This document shows, one piece after another, positions 1 through 8,007 of a DNA stretch of 51,554 nt. This DNA is from Chloroflexota bacterium (GTDB lineage: Bacteria > Chloroflexota > UBA6077 > JACCZL01): positions 1 through 51,554 of the forward strand of contig JADZEM010000152.1 in assembly GCA_020850535.1 (NCBI GenBank), read 5' to 3'. The notes under the pieces are model-generated. The model was not told the DNA's origin. It did not search any database and saw only the letters and a program-made list of their open reading frames with translations. Positions within the stretch are counted from its first letter, which is position 1. Every line of letters starts with the position of its first letter. A program made the translations under genes and the position numbers.

Positions 1-79
1 CACGCACTCACCACGCCGCCGCACGGCTCCGGTTGTCCTCCCACGCGTTCCAGACGCTCCGCCCGTCATCACGCTCCGG

Positions 80-355
80 CTACCGTCCCGCATCTTCTTC
101 GATCACCTTTGTTGAAAGCCGCTGTATTCGTTCTTTTGTCTGATGGACAGGTGTGGTTTTACCGTGATCGTGGATCCGGTGAGTCGACGCTTGGTGTACC
201 CTGACCGTTTCCCCAATACGTAGTGGACCAACGGGCCGTAGCGGGTCCGTCGGATAGCAACACGGGTAATTCGTAGTATGTGCCCCGACGGACGGGCTCA
301 CCGGAGAAGGAGGTGGTGAGTTGTCTCCCGCGCAAATTCCCGTCAAGTCCGTCAT
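80..355 (-). CDS. Hypothetical small protein (91 aa)
   Basis: The ATG overlaps the TGA stop of the preceding minus-strand ORF as ATGA, the usual sign of translational coupling. The product is 91 residues, with a Pro/Ser-rich first half and a charged second half (RVHQ, HDHGKTT, KVIEED). I recognise no family. An overlapping GTG ORF in another frame (159-368) covers the same stretch, so the coding frame is not certain. It lies in the remnant next to a recombinase fragment, so it may belong to a decayed mobile element. Confidence 0.3.
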   Translation of the reverse strand: MTDLTGICAGDNSPPPSPVSPSVGAHTTNYPCCYPTDPLRPVGPLRIGETVRVHQASTHRIHDHGKTTPVHQTKERIQRLSTKVIEEDAGR

Positions 356-690
356 CGCGGGCCCTCACGGAACTTGCTGCCTAGCATCGTCCGCACCAGT
401 TGACCCTTCGTCCGCATGCGCGTGGCGACCCGTTCCAATGTCTGCCGAGGCAGCGAGTCACCCTCCGGAAGCACCAACAGGGTCGTGCCCGGCACCTGCC
501 GGTTAGCGATGGCCTGGTACTGGGCCTTATAGGGCAGGAGTGAGGCTGGGACGAGAGCAACATTGTCGAGCCGCGCCTTGCGGACAGCCTGCGGCGGTGC
601 CTTGAATGCCCGTACGATCCGATAGAGCCGCCCCGTCTTCGGGTCGACCGCCCGCCGCTGAGGTCGATGGTCAGGCTCACGCGGCGTCAT
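352..690 (-). CDS. Hypothetical protein (112 aa) behind a recombinase remnant
   Basis: A 112-residue basic protein with no membrane segment and no motif I recognise. Its ATG overlaps the stop of the tyrosine-recombinase remnant upstream as ATGA, so the two were probably read from one message. The middle (KAPPQAVRKARLDNVALVPASLL) and the end (TLERVATRMRTKGQLVRTML) look like a folded, helical protein rather than a random frame. Placement directly after an integrase gene suggests a cargo or accessory gene of an old integrated element. Function unknown. Confidence 0.45.
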   Translation of the reverse strand: MTPREPDHRPQRRAVDPKTGRLYRIVRAFKAPPQAVRKARLDNVALVPASLLPYKAQYQAIANRQVPGTTLLVLPEGDSLPRQTLERVATRMRTKGQLVRTMLGSKFREGPR

Positions 691-877
691 AGACTGGTCG
701 CCTCCATCAGCTTCCGCTTATTGACCGCATTCGGGTTGATGTACCCCTGGGTCGTCGAGAGCTTCTTGTGGCCCATCCAGTCCATCAGGTCCGGCAAGGG
801 GATCCCCGCTCGAGCTTTGTGGTCGGCGAAGGTGCGTCGGAACGAGTGCGAAGATGTTGGTGAAAGCGTGCAACTCC
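687..877 (-). pseudogene. Tyrosine recombinase (phage integrase family), C-terminal remnant
   Basis: About 56 residues match the C-terminal end of XerC/phage-integrase-type recombinases. The box HSFRRTF carries the His-x-x-Arg pair. It is followed by the LMDWMGHKKLSTTQGYINP segment, with the second active-site His region (GHKKLSTT) and the catalytic tyrosine in QGYINP. The rest of the catalytic domain (first Arg, Lys) and the whole N-terminal domain are missing. The reading frame runs upstream straight into the inverted repeat at 878-1052, which supplies the only in-frame Met codon. I read this as a recombinase gene truncated at the repeat. The stop is coupled (ATGA) to the next small ORF. 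Confidence 0.7.
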
Positions 878-1052
878 CCATTGTCATCCTGAGCGCAGCG
901 AAGGACCTCACCCGCTGACCGTCATCGTGCACCTCACCCGCTGACCGTCAAGTGTCGCGTCATCTGCTGACCGGCAACACTCATATCACCCGCTGACCGG
1001 CAACGTTCGCGTCAGCGGGTGAGGTCCTTCGCTGCGCTCAGGATGACAATGG
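878..1052. repeat. 175-bp element with perfect 42-bp terminal inverted repeats
   Basis: The left arm 878-919 and right arm 1011-1052 are exact reverse complements. Both contain GTCATCCTGAGCGCAGCG and CTCACCCGCTGAC. The 91-bp centre holds three further degenerate copies of the CACCCGCTGACCG motif at irregular spacing. Related sequences occur at 15881-15931 and 39107-39348. There is no ORF inside, so this is a non-autonomous palindromic element. It abuts the break in the recombinase remnant. Confidence 0.85.
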
Positions 1053-1107
1053 TCACCCGCATACATTCCCCACGCCCCACGATCCACCGCCGTACAATGT
1101 CCGGGCT

Positions 1108-1851
1108 GTGACCATCGAGACGACGCTCCCGCCGGCCCACCGTATCCTTGAGATCGCCATCCGGGATTACGCCCTCGACTTTCCAGACGAGCGCGAGCAC
1201 GCCGTCGAGCAGACGGCGTTCCCGGACATGGTCAGCATCTACCGGGGCCTCGTGGACGGCTACTTCCCGCCGGCCCAGAGCGCCTTCGCCGACGACGTGA
1301 CCAACAAGGTCCGCTCGAAGCTGCCGGGCCTGCGCCGCTCGGCCATTTTTGCGCGGGCCTGCCGGGCGTATCCATCGTTCGTGCGGCAGCATCACGCCGT
1401 CCTGGCCCTGCGCGATCACTTTCCGGTCGTGTCGTGGGACCGCTGGCTGGATCAGCTTCAGGGCGTGGATGTGCTGGTCGTCGACGAGCGCGGACTGGCC
1501 GCCGGCGTCGCGCTGTCCACCGAGACGGAGCGGGCGCACTCCTGGTCTGCCGTCAAGGACGACCGTCACGCCCGGCCGGCCATCCCGATCCTCGAGGTCT
1601 ACGCCAAACCGTACGAGTACAAGAGCGGCCCCTTCTGGCTGCACGATCCGAAGGGCCTGGTCGTCGGGGTGCAGGAGACGCTCGAACGGACGATCACCGG
1701 GACGCTGGCGGCGCTGGAGATCGAGGCTGGTGACGTCTACAGGCAGGCGGAACGGCGGCCGAAGTGCTCGCGCCAGGACTTCGAGGCCGGTGTGCGCGGG
1801 GCCGTGGCGTTCATCAAGCAGCGGCTGCTGGACACGGCTGCACGGCGTTAG
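1108..1851 (+). CDS. Uncharacterised protein (247 aa)
   Basis: A GTG start gives a soluble 247-residue protein with no signal peptide or membrane segment. I do not recognise the family. The middle (GVDVLVVDERG, then a STETERA stretch, then ILEVYAKPYEY) has alternating strands and acidic/basic residues loosely reminiscent of restriction-endonuclease-like folds. No clean PD-(D/E)xK pair can be assigned, so I make no functional claim. A TACAAT hexamer at 1093-1098 sits only 9 bp before the GTG, with no Shine-Dalgarno sequence, so the mRNA may be leaderless. Its stop codon overlaps that of the convergent aminotransferase gene. Confidence 0.65.
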   Translation: MTIETTLPPAHRILEIAIRDYALDFPDEREHAVEQTAFPDMVSIYRGLVDGYFPPAQSAFADDVTNKVRSKLPGLRRSAIFARACRAYPSFVRQHHAVLALRDHFPVVSWDRWLDQLQGVDVLVVDERGLAAGVALSTETERAHSWSAVKDDRHARPAIPILEVYAKPYEYKSGPFWLHDPKGLVVGVQETLERTITGTLAALEIEAGDVYRQAERRPKCSRQDFEAGVRGAVAFIKQRLLDTAARR

Positions 1852-2948
1852 GCGAAGAACGACCGCACGGCCTCGATGGTGTGGACTACCTGTCCGTCGT
1901 CAAGATACTGGTGGGCCGGCAGCGTGATCGTCTCGCGGGCGTAGGCCTCGCTGACGGGCAGGTCGCCCTCCTGGTGGCCCAGCTTGCGGCCGGCCCGTGT
2001 CAGGTGCATCGGGATCGGGTAGTGGATGCGGGCGTCCACGCCGTGCGCGCGGAGATGGGCCAGCAGCGCGTCGCGCTGCTCGGTCAGGATGACGTAGATC
2101 ACGTAGCTGTGGCGCACCTCTGGGCGGCGGGTCGGGATGCGGACGGCCCCGCCCAACTCCGCGAACGCCGCGTCGTAGCGGGCCGCGATCTCGTTGCGGC
2201 GGGCCACGACCTCCTCAAACGTCTCCAACTGGCGGCGCAGCACGGGGACCTGGAGCGTGTGCAGCCGCGAGTTCCGCGCGAACGTCTCGGCCTCGTCGCG
2301 GTCCACCAGCCCGTAGTTCCGGGCGATCCTGATGCTGGCATTCAACTCGTCAGAGCGGGTGACGATGATGCCGCCGTCGCCCCAGGCGTTGACATGCTTG
2401 ACCGGGTGGAAGCTGAAGCAAGCGATGTCGCCGATGTGGCCGGCCGCCTGCCCATCGATCCGCCCGCCGATGGCGTGGCAGGCGTCCTCGACGATGGGCA
2501 GCCCGTGCCGCCGCGCCACCTCGGCGATCCGGCCCATGTCGGCCATGTTGCCGGTCCAGTGGACGGGCAGGATCGCCCTGGTCTTCGGCGTGATGGCCAC
2601 CTCGATCTTGTTCGGATCCATGACGATGCCGTCGTCCACGTCCACGAAGACCGGCCGCGCCCCCACCGAGGCGATCGCCCCGACCGTGGCGATGAAGGTC
2701 GCCGAGACGGTGATGACCTCGTCGCCGTGCCCGACGCCGACCGCCTGGAGCGCCAGCATCAGCGCGTCCGTGCCGCTCGCGACGCCGATGGCATGCGGCA
2801 GCCCGCAGTAGGCCGCGAACTGCCGCTCGAACTGCTCGACGGGCGCGCCCAGCGTGAACGCGCCCTGGGCCACCAGCGCGCGCATCTCCTCGAAGTACGG
2901 CTCTGGATCGGCAAACTGCTGGTCGAGGAAAGCGTAGGGAACGCGCAC
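1848..2948 (-). CDS. DegT/DnrJ/EryC1/StrS-type sugar aminotransferase
   Basis: A PLP-dependent fold-type I enzyme of 366 residues, the normal length for the family that transaminates keto-sugar nucleotides. Visible landmarks are the GVASGTDALMLAL phosphate-binding turn (about 55-67), VEDACHA with the ring-binding Asp at 155, and the Schiff-base lysine K184 in SFHPVKHVNAWGDGG. It starts with GTG, preceded by AAGGTGG. The substrate cannot be read from sequence. A role in making an amino sugar for surface glycans is likely from the family. It lies 54 bp downstream of the VTT membrane-protein gene, probably on the same message, and far from the glycan island near the other end. Confidence 0.9.
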   Translation of the reverse strand: MRVPYAFLDQQFADPEPYFEEMRALVAQGAFTLGAPVEQFERQFAAYCGLPHAIGVASGTDALMLALQAVGVGHGDEVITVSATFIATVGAIASVGARPVFVDVDDGIVMDPNKIEVAITPKTRAILPVHWTGNMADMGRIAEVARRHGLPIVEDACHAIGGRIDGQAAGHIGDIACFSFHPVKHVNAWGDGGIIVTRSDELNASIRIARNYGLVDRDEAETFARNSRLHTLQVPVLRRQLETFEEVVARRNEIAARYDAAFAELGGAVRIPTRRPEVRHSYVIYVILTEQRDALLAHLRAHGVDARIHYPIPMHLTRAGRKLGHQEGDLPVSEAYARETITLPAHQYLDDGQVVHTIEAVRSFFA

Positions 2949-3002
2949 GGTCAGACCACCTTCAGGAATCGAGCAGAGCGCGGAGCGGAGCAGCGTGCTG
3001 TG

Positions 3003-3623
3003 TCAGCCGGCGACGCGGAACCAGGTGCTCACGAACCAGCCGCCGTAGGCCGTGCAGAGGAACTTGAGGATTTTGCCGGCGGCGGTCGCCAGCCAGAAGC
3101 GCCCGAGGGGGTAGCGGAGGCCGCCGGCCAGTATGCCCATTGCGTCGAAAACCGGGTTGGGGATCGCCGCTAGCAGGATCAGCGAGAGGAATCCCCAGTT
3201 GCGAAAGGCGCGCTCGGCCAGCCGCCAGACCCGCGAGTTGTCGGTCGGAACGGCGCGCCGCCCGTAGTAGCCAAGCACGTAGCCGCTCAGCTCGCCGGTG
3301 GCGCTGCCGAGACCGGCGATGATGCCGACCCAGAGCGGATCGAGAACCGTGCCGGCCGCCGCGACGATGGCCATGCCGGGGGCGGGCAGGAAGAGGGTGG
3401 CGCTGAACAGCGTCTGCAGCACGAAGAGGATCGGGTAGGCCAGTGCGCCGTAGCGCCGAAGCTCGCCCGTCTCCTGGGTGATGAAGATGGCGATGGGCGC
3501 GGCAGTGAGCGTGATGAGCAGGCTCAGGCCGAGTGGTAGCAACCGTTGGACGCGCACCCACAGCGTCGTGGCAGCCCTGGTATCGGGCGCTGGCGCAACA
3601 GCAGAGCTCACGCATGGCCTCAT
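3003..3623 (-). CDS. VTT/DedA-like (SNARE-associated Golgi type) membrane protein
   Basis: Five or so hydrophobic helices make up most of the 206 residues. The central ATGELSGYVLGYYGRR stretch and the later AAIPNPVFDAMGILAGG segment are typical of the VTT domain found in DedA/YqjA-type proteins. These act in the inner membrane, and some family members flip or help move lipids. I chose ATG 3623: the longer frame to 3818 translates the repeat at 3733-3825 and has no hydrophobic content. It is followed after 54 bp by the aminotransferase gene. The actual substrate is unknown. Confidence 0.8.
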   Translation of the reverse strand: MRPCVSSAVAPAPDTRAATTLWVRVQRLLPLGLSLLITLTAAPIAIFITQETGELRRYGALAYPILFVLQTLFSATLFLPAPGMAIVAAAGTVLDPLWVGIIAGLGSATGELSGYVLGYYGRRAVPTDNSRVWRLAERAFRNWGFLSLILLAAIPNPVFDAMGILAGGLRYPLGRFWLATAAGKILKFLCTAYGGWFVSTWFRVAG

Positions 3624-3732
3624 GGCCCAGGCTCGCGGACAACACTGGTGGACGAAATGGCGTCCAGCATCTCGCGGCGCGCGAATGGTAGCAGAACGGC
3701 CGGCGGCGGGTGGGGAAATGCCGCGCAGTGCC

Positions 3733-3825
3733 CAGGGCGATTGCATGTTGAGCGCGTCGTGCAATGGCGTCGGGGATTTCAAGCCCCGACGCTGCTGCAC
3801 GATGCGCCCAACGTGCAATCGTCCC
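3733..3825. repeat. Short MITE-like copy (internally deleted)
   Basis: It begins with CAGGGCGATTGCATG and ends with a decayed GTGCAATCGTCCC. Inside it keeps only the right-hand TTTCAAGCCCCGAC block of the 217-bp elements at 25008-25224 and 51125-51341. It occupies most of the gap between the VTT and M20 genes. Confidence 0.75.
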
Positions 3826-3832
3826 GCCAGCC

Positions 3833-5164
3833 TCAGGACTCCTGGTACAGCCTCTCGGACTCCAGCCCGCGCAGCAGATCCAGGTACTCCTGCTTGGTCA
3901 TCGCCGGCGTGTGCTCGGCCAGCACCTTGCGGCCGGCCGCTGCGCCGTTCGCCAGCAGGTCGATGACCGTCATCGCCATCGCCTTGGCCGGCACGATAGC
4001 CGCCGTCTCGTAGTCCACGATCTCGTAGTCTGAGCCGTGGCCGTTCCCGACTGCTCCCCCGGCGTAGGGATGGATCGCCGGCATGATCTGGCTGATATCG
4101 CCCATGTCCGTCGAGCCGCTGCGGTGGCCGAGGTCTGGGTTGATGTCCTTCGGATCGACGAGCTGCTCAGCGTTCTTGCCGTAGAGCGCCACCATCGCCG
4201 CGTCTGGGGCGAGCGGGAGGTAGCCCGGCAGCGTGGTGATCTCGACCCCCGCGCCGACGGCCATCGCTGCGCCGCGCAACGCCCGATCCACCTTCGTGTT
4301 GGCGTCCTTGATCGGCTCGATGGTTGCGCCGCGCACGAACGTCTCCATCGTCGCCACGCGCGGCACGATGTTGACGGTCTCGCCGCCGCGCGTGAGGATC
4401 GGGTGGACGCGAATATGGTCCTGATCGCGGAACGTCTCCCGCTGGTGGTGGATCGCCGTCAGGGCCAGCGAGGCGGCGTTGAGGGCATTGATGCCGCGCT
4501 CTGGTGCGCCGCCGGCGTGCGCCGCCTTGCCCAGGAATCGCACGAACTTGGCGACCAGCCCGTTGTTGGTGCTCTGGAGACCGACGCGGCCGTCGCTGGC
4601 GTTCGCCGTCACATGCACCATCATGGCCATGTCGACGTCGTCGAACTCGCCGAGCTTGATCAGCTCAGCCTTCCCGCCCAGGAACTCGATCTGGCCCTGC
4701 TTCTTCAGATCCAGGCGGTATTCGATCTCGACGTACTCTTCGGCCGGCACGGCGAACAGGACGACGTTGCCCGCCAACTGCTCCATCACCCCGGCGGCCA
4801 GCAGTCCGATCCCCGCCCCGAGCATGCTGGCGATCTGCGCGTTGTGGCCGCAGGCGTGGACGGCTCCCGTGACGGGGTCTGCCGCCTTGTTGTCGGGCAC
4901 GCCGAGGGCGTCCAGCTCCCCGAGCACGGCGACGGTCGGGCCGTCCTTGCCGCCGGGCACGTCGGCGCGGACGCCGGTCAGGGCCAGACCTTCGCGCGGC
5001 TCCAGCCCAAGCTCGCGAAAGGCCCTGGAGACGACGGCCGCCGTCTTGACCTCGCGGTAGCCCGTCTCCGGGTGCCCGGCGATCTCCCTGGCGATGCCGA
5101 TCAGGTCGTCTCGACGGGCGTCGATGGCGGCGCAGGCAGCCGCCTTCAGCTCTTCGGTGGTCAC
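3833..5164 (-). CDS. M20-family amidohydrolase/peptidase (AbgB-like)
   Basis: A metal-dependent amidohydrolase of 443 residues, cytoplasmic with no signal peptide. The motif CGHN is at 105-108 within AVHACGHNAQIASMLGAG. The catalytic Glu pair is E141-E142 in FAVPAEEYVE. GHRSGSTDMGDIS and a late GNGHGSDYE supply further metal ligands, as in aminobenzoyl-glutamate and aminoacylase-type M20D enzymes. The dimerisation domain lies between. The GTG at 5164 is preferred over the longer frame because GGAGG lies 8 nt upstream. It probably cleaves an N-acyl or p-aminobenzoyl amide; the substrate is not determinable from sequence. The PAC2 gene starts upstream on the same strand. Confidence 0.88.
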   Translation of the reverse strand: MTTEELKAAACAAIDARRDDLIGIAREIAGHPETGYREVKTAAVVSRAFRELGLEPREGLALTGVRADVPGGKDGPTVAVLGELDALGVPDNKAADPVTGAVHACGHNAQIASMLGAGIGLLAAGVMEQLAGNVVLFAVPAEEYVEIEYRLDLKKQGQIEFLGGKAELIKLGEFDDVDMAMMVHVTANASDGRVGLQSTNNGLVAKFVRFLGKAAHAGGAPERGINALNAASLALTAIHHQRETFRDQDHIRVHPILTRGGETVNIVPRVATMETFVRGATIEPIKDANTKVDRALRGAAMAVGAGVEITTLPGYLPLAPDAAMVALYGKNAEQLVDPKDINPDLGHRSGSTDMGDISQIMPAIHPYAGGAVGNGHGSDYEIVDYETAAIVPAKAMAMTVIDLLANGAAAGRKVLAEHTPAMTKQEYLDLLRGLESERLYQES

Positions 5165-5254
5165 AGGGGCGCCCTCCTCAGGACGACAGGAATGAGTGCC
5201 TATCCCACCGGCCTCATCCCGAGCGGTGTCGCGCATGGCGAGGCGAGGGGCGGG

Positions 5255-6208
5255 CTAATTCTGGGACTCGGGCGGGCGCTCGGAGTCGGGCTCCTGGCGG
5301 TTCATCCCCAGGATCTCCTCCAGCTCCCGCATCACCTCGGCCGGATCCGGCCGGCTCAGCGGCAGGTCAGCCATCAGCTGATCGACGGTCACTTCGGACT
5401 CATCGTCGTCGTCGCCATCGCTGTCCACCACGTCGAGCTGATCGATGTAGTCGCGCAGCTCCGGGTTCTCCAGCATCGCCGCGTCGACCTTCTCTTCAAG
5501 CTGCTCGCCCTGGGCGTGCAGCTCGTTGATGTCAAGCTCGATCTCCAGCAGCGTCCGCAACACCTTGAGCATGGCGTGCGTCACCTTCGGGTTCGGCGCG
5601 GCCCGCACGTAGTGTGGCGCGTGCCCCCAGAGGCTCGCGGCCAGGATGCCTTTCTCGCGGCAGCCGTCCAACAGGGCGGACTGCACGCTGCTCGGCCCCT
5701 CGTAGCCGGACGGCGAGATGTTGAACTCGCCGGCCAGTCGCTCGCGCAGCTCGTCGCTGGTGGCGTGGCCGCTCAGGCTGACCTGCCCGCGATGTGAGAC
5801 GGCGTCGTAGGTGCCCCCCAGGGCGATGACCTGCGAGACATCCAGCCGCTTCGCCAGGTCGAGCACGAGATCGACGTACTCGCGCCAGTTCAGGTTCGGC
5901 TCACGTCCCTGCAAAATGACCAGGTCGTGTTCCCCGTCCGGGTTGTTCCAGGCGAAGAACTCGTTGCTCGGCCATTCAAGGGCGCGCTGACCGGGCGCCA
6001 GGATGATCGTGTTCGGGCGGGTCTCGGTGAAGACGTAGAACTCTTCAGGGTCGATCTCAGCGAAGCGGCGCGCGCGCAGCTTCCTGGCGAGGTAGCGCGC
6101 CGAACCCGAGGCGACCTCTGCCGCGTCAGGCCAGCCGGCGAACGAGGCGATCAGGATGGGCCTGCGGAGTGTTGGCAGCTCCTGAATCTTGAGAGCGTCC
6201 ATCGCCAT
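5255..6208 (-). CDS. PAC2 family protein (proteasome assembly chaperone-like)
   Basis: 317 residues. The opening ILIASFAGWPDAAEVASGSARYL and the GGTYDAV, GYEGPSSVQSALL and SLWGHAPHYVRAAPNPKVTHAML blocks are characteristic of bacterial PAC2 proteins, which share a fold with eukaryotic and archaeal proteasome chaperones. The C-terminal 80 residues form an acidic helical tail (DSDGDDDDESE). Start ATG 6208 has AAGGAG 8 nt upstream; the longer frame has no such signal. No proteasome genes are in view, so the partner is unknown. It is likely co-transcribed with the M20 gene (90-bp gap). Confidence 0.88.
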   Translation of the reverse strand: MAMDALKIQELPTLRRPILIASFAGWPDAAEVASGSARYLARKLRARRFAEIDPEEFYVFTETRPNTIILAPGQRALEWPSNEFFAWNNPDGEHDLVILQGREPNLNWREYVDLVLDLAKRLDVSQVIALGGTYDAVSHRGQVSLSGHATSDELRERLAGEFNISPSGYEGPSSVQSALLDGCREKGILAASLWGHAPHYVRAAPNPKVTHAMLKVLRTLLEIELDINELHAQGEQLEEKVDAAMLENPELRDYIDQLDVVDSDGDDDDESEVTVDQLMADLPLSRPDPAEVMRELEEILGMNRQEPDSERPPESQN

Positions 6209-6315
6209 TGGCGCGTCTCCTTCCATCGGTGCCCGTGAAGTGTACCGTGCGCGCCCCGTCCGGAGCGCTGCTCCCACCGCCTCCAGGGTGCGGCATGCGA
6301 CATGCTGTGACGGCA

Positions 6316-7671
6316 TCACGCCCCGACGCTGCGCCGGTCAGGAGGCACGCGCCGCACTCGCCGCTGTCGTAGCCATGACCAGCCGGCCGTCAGGCCCGCC
6401 GCTGCCGCCAGACCTTCGAACAGTACGCTCCACAGCAGCGGCAACGCGACATAATGCGATGAATCGAAGCCGAGCGCCACGGTGCTGATGATATACGTCG
6501 ATGCCGCCCAGCACAGGAGCAGCGCCGGCGGTCCGAGCGTCGCCGTGCGCCGGGCAGCGCGCCAGCTTGCGGCCAGCGCTACGCCCGCGCCGAGGACTGT
6601 CAGGCCAGCATCGAGCGGGAGGCCGAGCCACCGGTGCAGCGTGCCGAAGTCTACAAACGTCCGGCGATGCATCAGCGCGGCCCGCACGGTCAGGTCGTCG
6701 GGGACGGCGAGGCGCGGTGTCCCGATGGCCTGCTGCTGCATCTCGTCGCGGCGGTGCTCGAAGAGCATGACCGTCCGGCTGAGCGGATCCGGGTAGAGGA
6801 GCGGATTGACCAGGAAGAAGGTCAACACCGTGACCAGCGCTGCATCCGGCCAGAACCCCAGGCCCGGCCAGCGCCGCGTGGCCCGCCAGCGCAGCGCGTA
6901 CTGCCCGAGGGCGAACAGCGCCAGCCCGAGTCCGCCAAGCACGCCCGTCAGCTTGGTCGCCGCGCCGAGTCCGAGGCTCACGCCCAGCCCGACCGCCCAC
7001 CAGAAGGCCACCCGCGCGCGCCCTTCGTGCCGCGCGACCAGCGTCGCCAGCCAGAACGCCAGCAGCGTGAGAAACGCCAGGACCGATTCGGCCAGCGTCC
7101 GCGTCCAGATCGCGGGCAGCAGTGGGTTTGCCAGCGCGAAGAGGACGGCTGCTGCGCCGCCGGCTGGCCCGGCCAGCAGGCGGCCAATCGGGTAGAGCAG
7201 CAGGCTGGCCCCGAGCGCGAAGACGAACACGACCCGCCGCGCGTCGTCCAGCAGCTCGCGGGAGGGGATGTTGCCCTGCCGCCGGTTGAAGTCGCGGCTG
7301 CGGTCAGTGTCGTAGCGGCCGTTGAGCGTGTCCGGGGTCCACCCCTGGAGCCACAGCCCGAACCCGATGACGTAGCGCGCGACCGGCGGATGGGTCAGCA
7401 CAAGGTAGTTTGGCTCCCAGGCCTGCCCGAACAGATCCCGTTCGAGGAAGGTGATCCAGAAGTAGCGGCTCGTGGCGATCCAGCGGCTCTCGTCAACCGA
7501 GAAGTCCTGCTCGTGGGCCTGCCAGCGCAGCACGCCCAAGGCCAGCCCGGCCAGCAGCAGCACGAGCGCCAGCTCGGCCAGCAGTGCGCGACGCGGCAGC
7601 AGCACCGGCCACGCCGCGAGTTGCTGGGCGTCTTGCACTGGCTCCGCCTCCGGGTGCGCCTCTGACGTCAC
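6316..7671 (-). CDS. GT-C membrane glycosyltransferase (GT39/PMT-like)
   Basis: About ten hydrophobic helices spread over 451 residues. After the first helix comes a short extracytoplasmic loop with an acidic pair, D60-E61 in FSVDESRW, and then THPPVARYVIGFG (94-96). This arrangement is typical of dolichyl- or undecaprenyl-phosphate-dependent GT-C enzymes. Start GTG 7671 follows GAAGGGG; the longer frame is arginine-rich filler that includes repeat sequence. It probably glycosylates a lipid or protein on the outer face of the membrane. Donor and acceptor are unknown. Confidence 0.82.
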   Translation of the reverse strand: MTSEAHPEAEPVQDAQQLAAWPVLLPRRALLAELALVLLLAGLALGVLRWQAHEQDFSVDESRWIATSRYFWITFLERDLFGQAWEPNYLVLTHPPVARYVIGFGLWLQGWTPDTLNGRYDTDRSRDFNRRQGNIPSRELLDDARRVVFVFALGASLLLYPIGRLLAGPAGGAAAVLFALANPLLPAIWTRTLAESVLAFLTLLAFWLATLVARHEGRARVAFWWAVGLGVSLGLGAATKLTGVLGGLGLALFALGQYALRWRATRRWPGLGFWPDAALVTVLTFFLVNPLLYPDPLSRTVMLFEHRRDEMQQQAIGTPRLAVPDDLTVRAALMHRRTFVDFGTLHRWLGLPLDAGLTVLGAGVALAASWRAARRTATLGPPALLLCWAASTYIISTVALGFDSSHYVALPLLWSVLFEGLAAAAGLTAGWSWLRQRRVRRVPPDRRSVGA

Positions 7672-7825
7672 GTCTGCCCCTTCACGACCGAAAGCGTAGC
7701 CCGCCGCTCTGTCCCGCTGCCGCCTGCGGGCCGGAGCGTCAGTCGCCCGCCAGCGCCTGCGCGCCGAGCCAGCCCGGGGCTGACCCCGACCGCTCCGTGT
7801 ACACAACGGGGGATATGCTCCCCAG

Positions 7826-7943
7826 TGCCGTTCAGTTTGGCACGCGTCGCGCTGCCATACCGCGAGCGTCAGCAAGTCGGACCTTCGCCATGCAGGTCCA
7901 CGCGCTGATGCTCGCGGTACGGATGGCGTCCAACTGAACGGCA
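7826..7943. repeat. 118-bp imperfect palindrome
   Basis: The outer arms TGCCGTTCAGTT and AACTGAACGGCA bracket a second pair (CCATACCGCGAGCGTCAGC against GCTGATGCTCGCGGTACGG) and an inner GGACCT/AGGTCC pair, so nearly the whole stretch folds on itself. It contains no ORF. It fills most of the 336-bp gap between the GT-C gene and the DNA polymerase gene. I found no second copy in this window. Confidence 0.7.
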
Positions 7944-8007
7944 TTGCGGGTATACCGCGGCACTGAACGGGTCATGGGGCAGCCAGGTGCACTTGGCCCG
8001 GGCGGTA

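Noticed and set aside
159-368. Alternative GTG ORF (69 aa) in the remnant region
   Set aside because: It overlaps the 91-aa ORF, which has the better ATGA-coupled start; neither frame is certain, so only one is listed.
1764-3173. Long plus-strand open frame
   Set aside because: It is the antisense of the DegT aminotransferase; its product is low-complexity His/Arg/Val-rich filler typical of a GC-rich shadow. The same holds for 4037-5797, 17429-19051, 19454-21052, 23156-24664 and 42400-44874.
7672-7944. Extended N-terminus of the GT-C gene
   Set aside because: It is arginine-rich, translates the 118-bp palindrome, and a GTG with GAAGGGG at 7671 is better.
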